Shown here: positions 63,072 to 64,000 of the stretch, one piece after another
How positions within the stretch are numbered: the first letter of the stretch is position 1
Layout: each line of letters starts with the position of its first letter
Assembly (NCBI GenBank): GCA_963702035.1
Contig: OY969700.1
Coordinates: forward strand, 1,922,001 to 1,986,000
Origin: VRUE01 sp963702035
Lineage (GTDB): Bacteria; Actinomycetota; Thermoleophilia; Solirubrobacterales; 70-9
Reading direction: 5' to 3'
DNA length: 64,000 nt
Notes under the pieces: model-generated
What the model was told of the DNA's origin: nothing
Seen by the model: the letters and a program-made list of their open reading frames with translations, nothing else
The model's database searches: none
Translations under genes and position numbers: made by a program

Positions 63072-64000
63072 AGCGGGCTCTCCTCATCCTGTCATTCGGA
63101 TTGGCGATCGGGGTGCCGGCCGCCAGCGCCGAAAGCGCACCTGAAGAACCCGCCAGCACGACGGTTGTGCCCGCTCCAGTCGAACAGGGCGACACCATCG
63201 TCGCTCCACTGGCCGAACCGTCGGCGCCAAAATCAACCGGTGGTACCTCCGCGGGCAAACCGACCGAGCAGAAGTCCGGACCCCCTCCCAACTCTCCTCC
63301 AGCCGCCGTCTCGCCCGTCTCACCTGAAACGCCCTCCTTCGTTCCCTCCATCCCCTCGTCGAGCTGCGCGGCCGCCGGCGTTCCCCCGGTCCTGATCCCG
63401 ATCTACCAGCGGGCCGCCGCCGCGTACGGCCTCGGCCCCCAGGGAGCGGCGGTGCTGGCCGGGATCAACGAGGTCGAGACGGCGTTCGGCACCAACCTCA
63501 ACGTCTCCTCGGCCGGCGCGGTGGGCTGGATGCAGTTCATGCCTGAAACCTGGGCCGGCTACGGCGTCGACGCCAACGGCGACGGCGTCAAGGATCCCTT
63601 CAACCCCGAAGACGCGATCTACGCCGCCGCGAGCTACCTGAGCGCCGCCGGAATGCCGGCCGATACCTACGGCGCGATCTACGCCTACAACCACGCCGAC
63701 TGGTACGTGGCCGAGGTGCTGGCGAATGCCAGCTGCTACGCGCCTCAGCTCGGCGGCAGCGCCGGGTCGTTGATCGCGGCGCCGCAGCTCCAGGTGCTCA
63801 GCTGCCAGCCGGCCCGGCGCTGGCGCCGCAGGATCCCCGCCGAATACCTCAACGCCTTCGAGGGGGCGGCGGCACGCTACGGGCTCGGCAGCCGCGGCGT
63901 CTGGGCGCTGGCCGCGGTCGCCCACCTCGAGTCCGATTTCGGCCGCGGGATGACCAAACGACAGCTGCGGCAGGCCGGCCCGCTCGGGCTCGAACCGAGC
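63068..64000 (+). CDS. Secreted lytic transglycosylase (SLT-type), 3' end beyond the window
   Basis: The protein cuts peptidoglycan glycan strands. A signal peptide (KRALLILSFGLAIGVPAASA), a Pro/Ser-rich linker and an SLT domain are seen: AGINEVETAFGTN with catalytic Glu, AVGWMQFMPETW, and FNPEDAIYAAASYL. A second, similar segment starts at the right edge (GVWALAAVAHLESDFG), so there may be two catalytic repeats. At least 311 residues are inside the window. Start ATG 63068 overlaps the preceding gene. Confidence 0.88.
   Translation, partial: MKRALLILSFGLAIGVPAASAESAPEEPASTTVVPAPVEQGDTIVAPLAEPSAPKSTGGTSAGKPTEQKSGPPPNSPPAAVSPVSPETPSFVPSIPSSSCAAAGVPPVLIPIYQRAAAAYGLGPQGAAVLAGINEVETAFGTNLNVSSAGAVGWMQFMPETWAGYGVDANGDGVKDPFNPEDAIYAAASYLSAAGMPADTYGAIYAYNHADWYVAEVLANASCYAPQLGGSAGSLIAAPQLQVLSCQPARRWRRRIPAEYLNAFEGAAARYGLGSRGVWALAAVAHLESDFGRGMTKRQLRQAGPLGLEPS

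Overview
This window is high-GC DNA that reads as an Actinomycetota chromosome. Thermoleophilia/Solirubrobacterales is my best inference, not proven. The evidence is an HspR-type chaperone operon (dnaK-grpE-dnaJ-hspR-clpB), inositol-3-phosphate synthase beside a phosphatidylinositol-phosphate-type synthase, frequent GTG/TTG starts and many 4-bp stop/start overlaps. Several conserved genes (a Wzy-like ligase, a CDF transporter, clpB twice) carry single-base frame shifts, so draft-assembly indels must be kept in mind.

Layout. 1-4.8 kb: ATPase fragment, purM translationally coupled to a class II Fic gene, and an uppP-like/dedA pair. 4.8-16.8 kb: an extracellular polysaccharide locus (CapD-type dehydratase, LytR_C protein, Wzy-like, Wzx, three glycosyltransferases, sugar-phosphate transferase, two acyl/aminoacyl transferases). 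16.8-20.5 kb: DUF3105 protein, hydrolase, metF, an unassigned structured-RNA candidate and an enoyl-CoA hydratase. 20.5-25.8 kb: a visibly lower-GC island with an ArsR-like regulator and AlkA diverging from a deoxyribosyltransferase-MazG fusion, a large AAA+ protein and a deoxynucleoside kinase. 25.8-29.4 kb: paralogous TetR regulators, one with two TetR units in one chain. 29.4-35.6 kb: pyrF, a FitAB-type toxin-antitoxin pair, a tyrosinase group, a DUF2283 pair and gene debris. 35.6-45.3 kb: tRNA-Glu, SDR, CDF transporter, lysS, prmC, lgt, argF, a nuclease/phosphatase-fold protein, an H1-like protein, a TrmA/RlmD methyltransferase and an LLM oxidoreductase. 45.5-51.2 kb: UDG, PHP protein, ino1, PI-phosphate synthase, PAP2 and a hydrolase. 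51.3-64 kb: nth-cytochrome c, a secreted nuclease/phosphatase, the chaperone operon, a DUF4143 ATPase and a lytic transglycosylase.

Two things stand out. First, the 20.5-25.8 kb island collects enzymes acting on deoxynucleosides, nucleotides and damaged bases around an AAA+ ATPase under one divergent control region. It is a candidate undescribed nucleotide-based stress or defence system. Second, the window is full of palindromic elements. Many have long outer arms that differ between copies yet stay self-complementary, and conserved inner parts. They lie between convergent genes, supply stop codons to flanking genes, and lie inside reading frames (wzy-like, grpE, argF, an EEP gene, a transferase gene). 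A small hairpin even sits in the D-loop of tRNA-Glu. This resembles the coding palindromes of Rickettsia in behaviour, but I do not recognise the sequences.

All functions are inferred by reading motifs; no database search was run.
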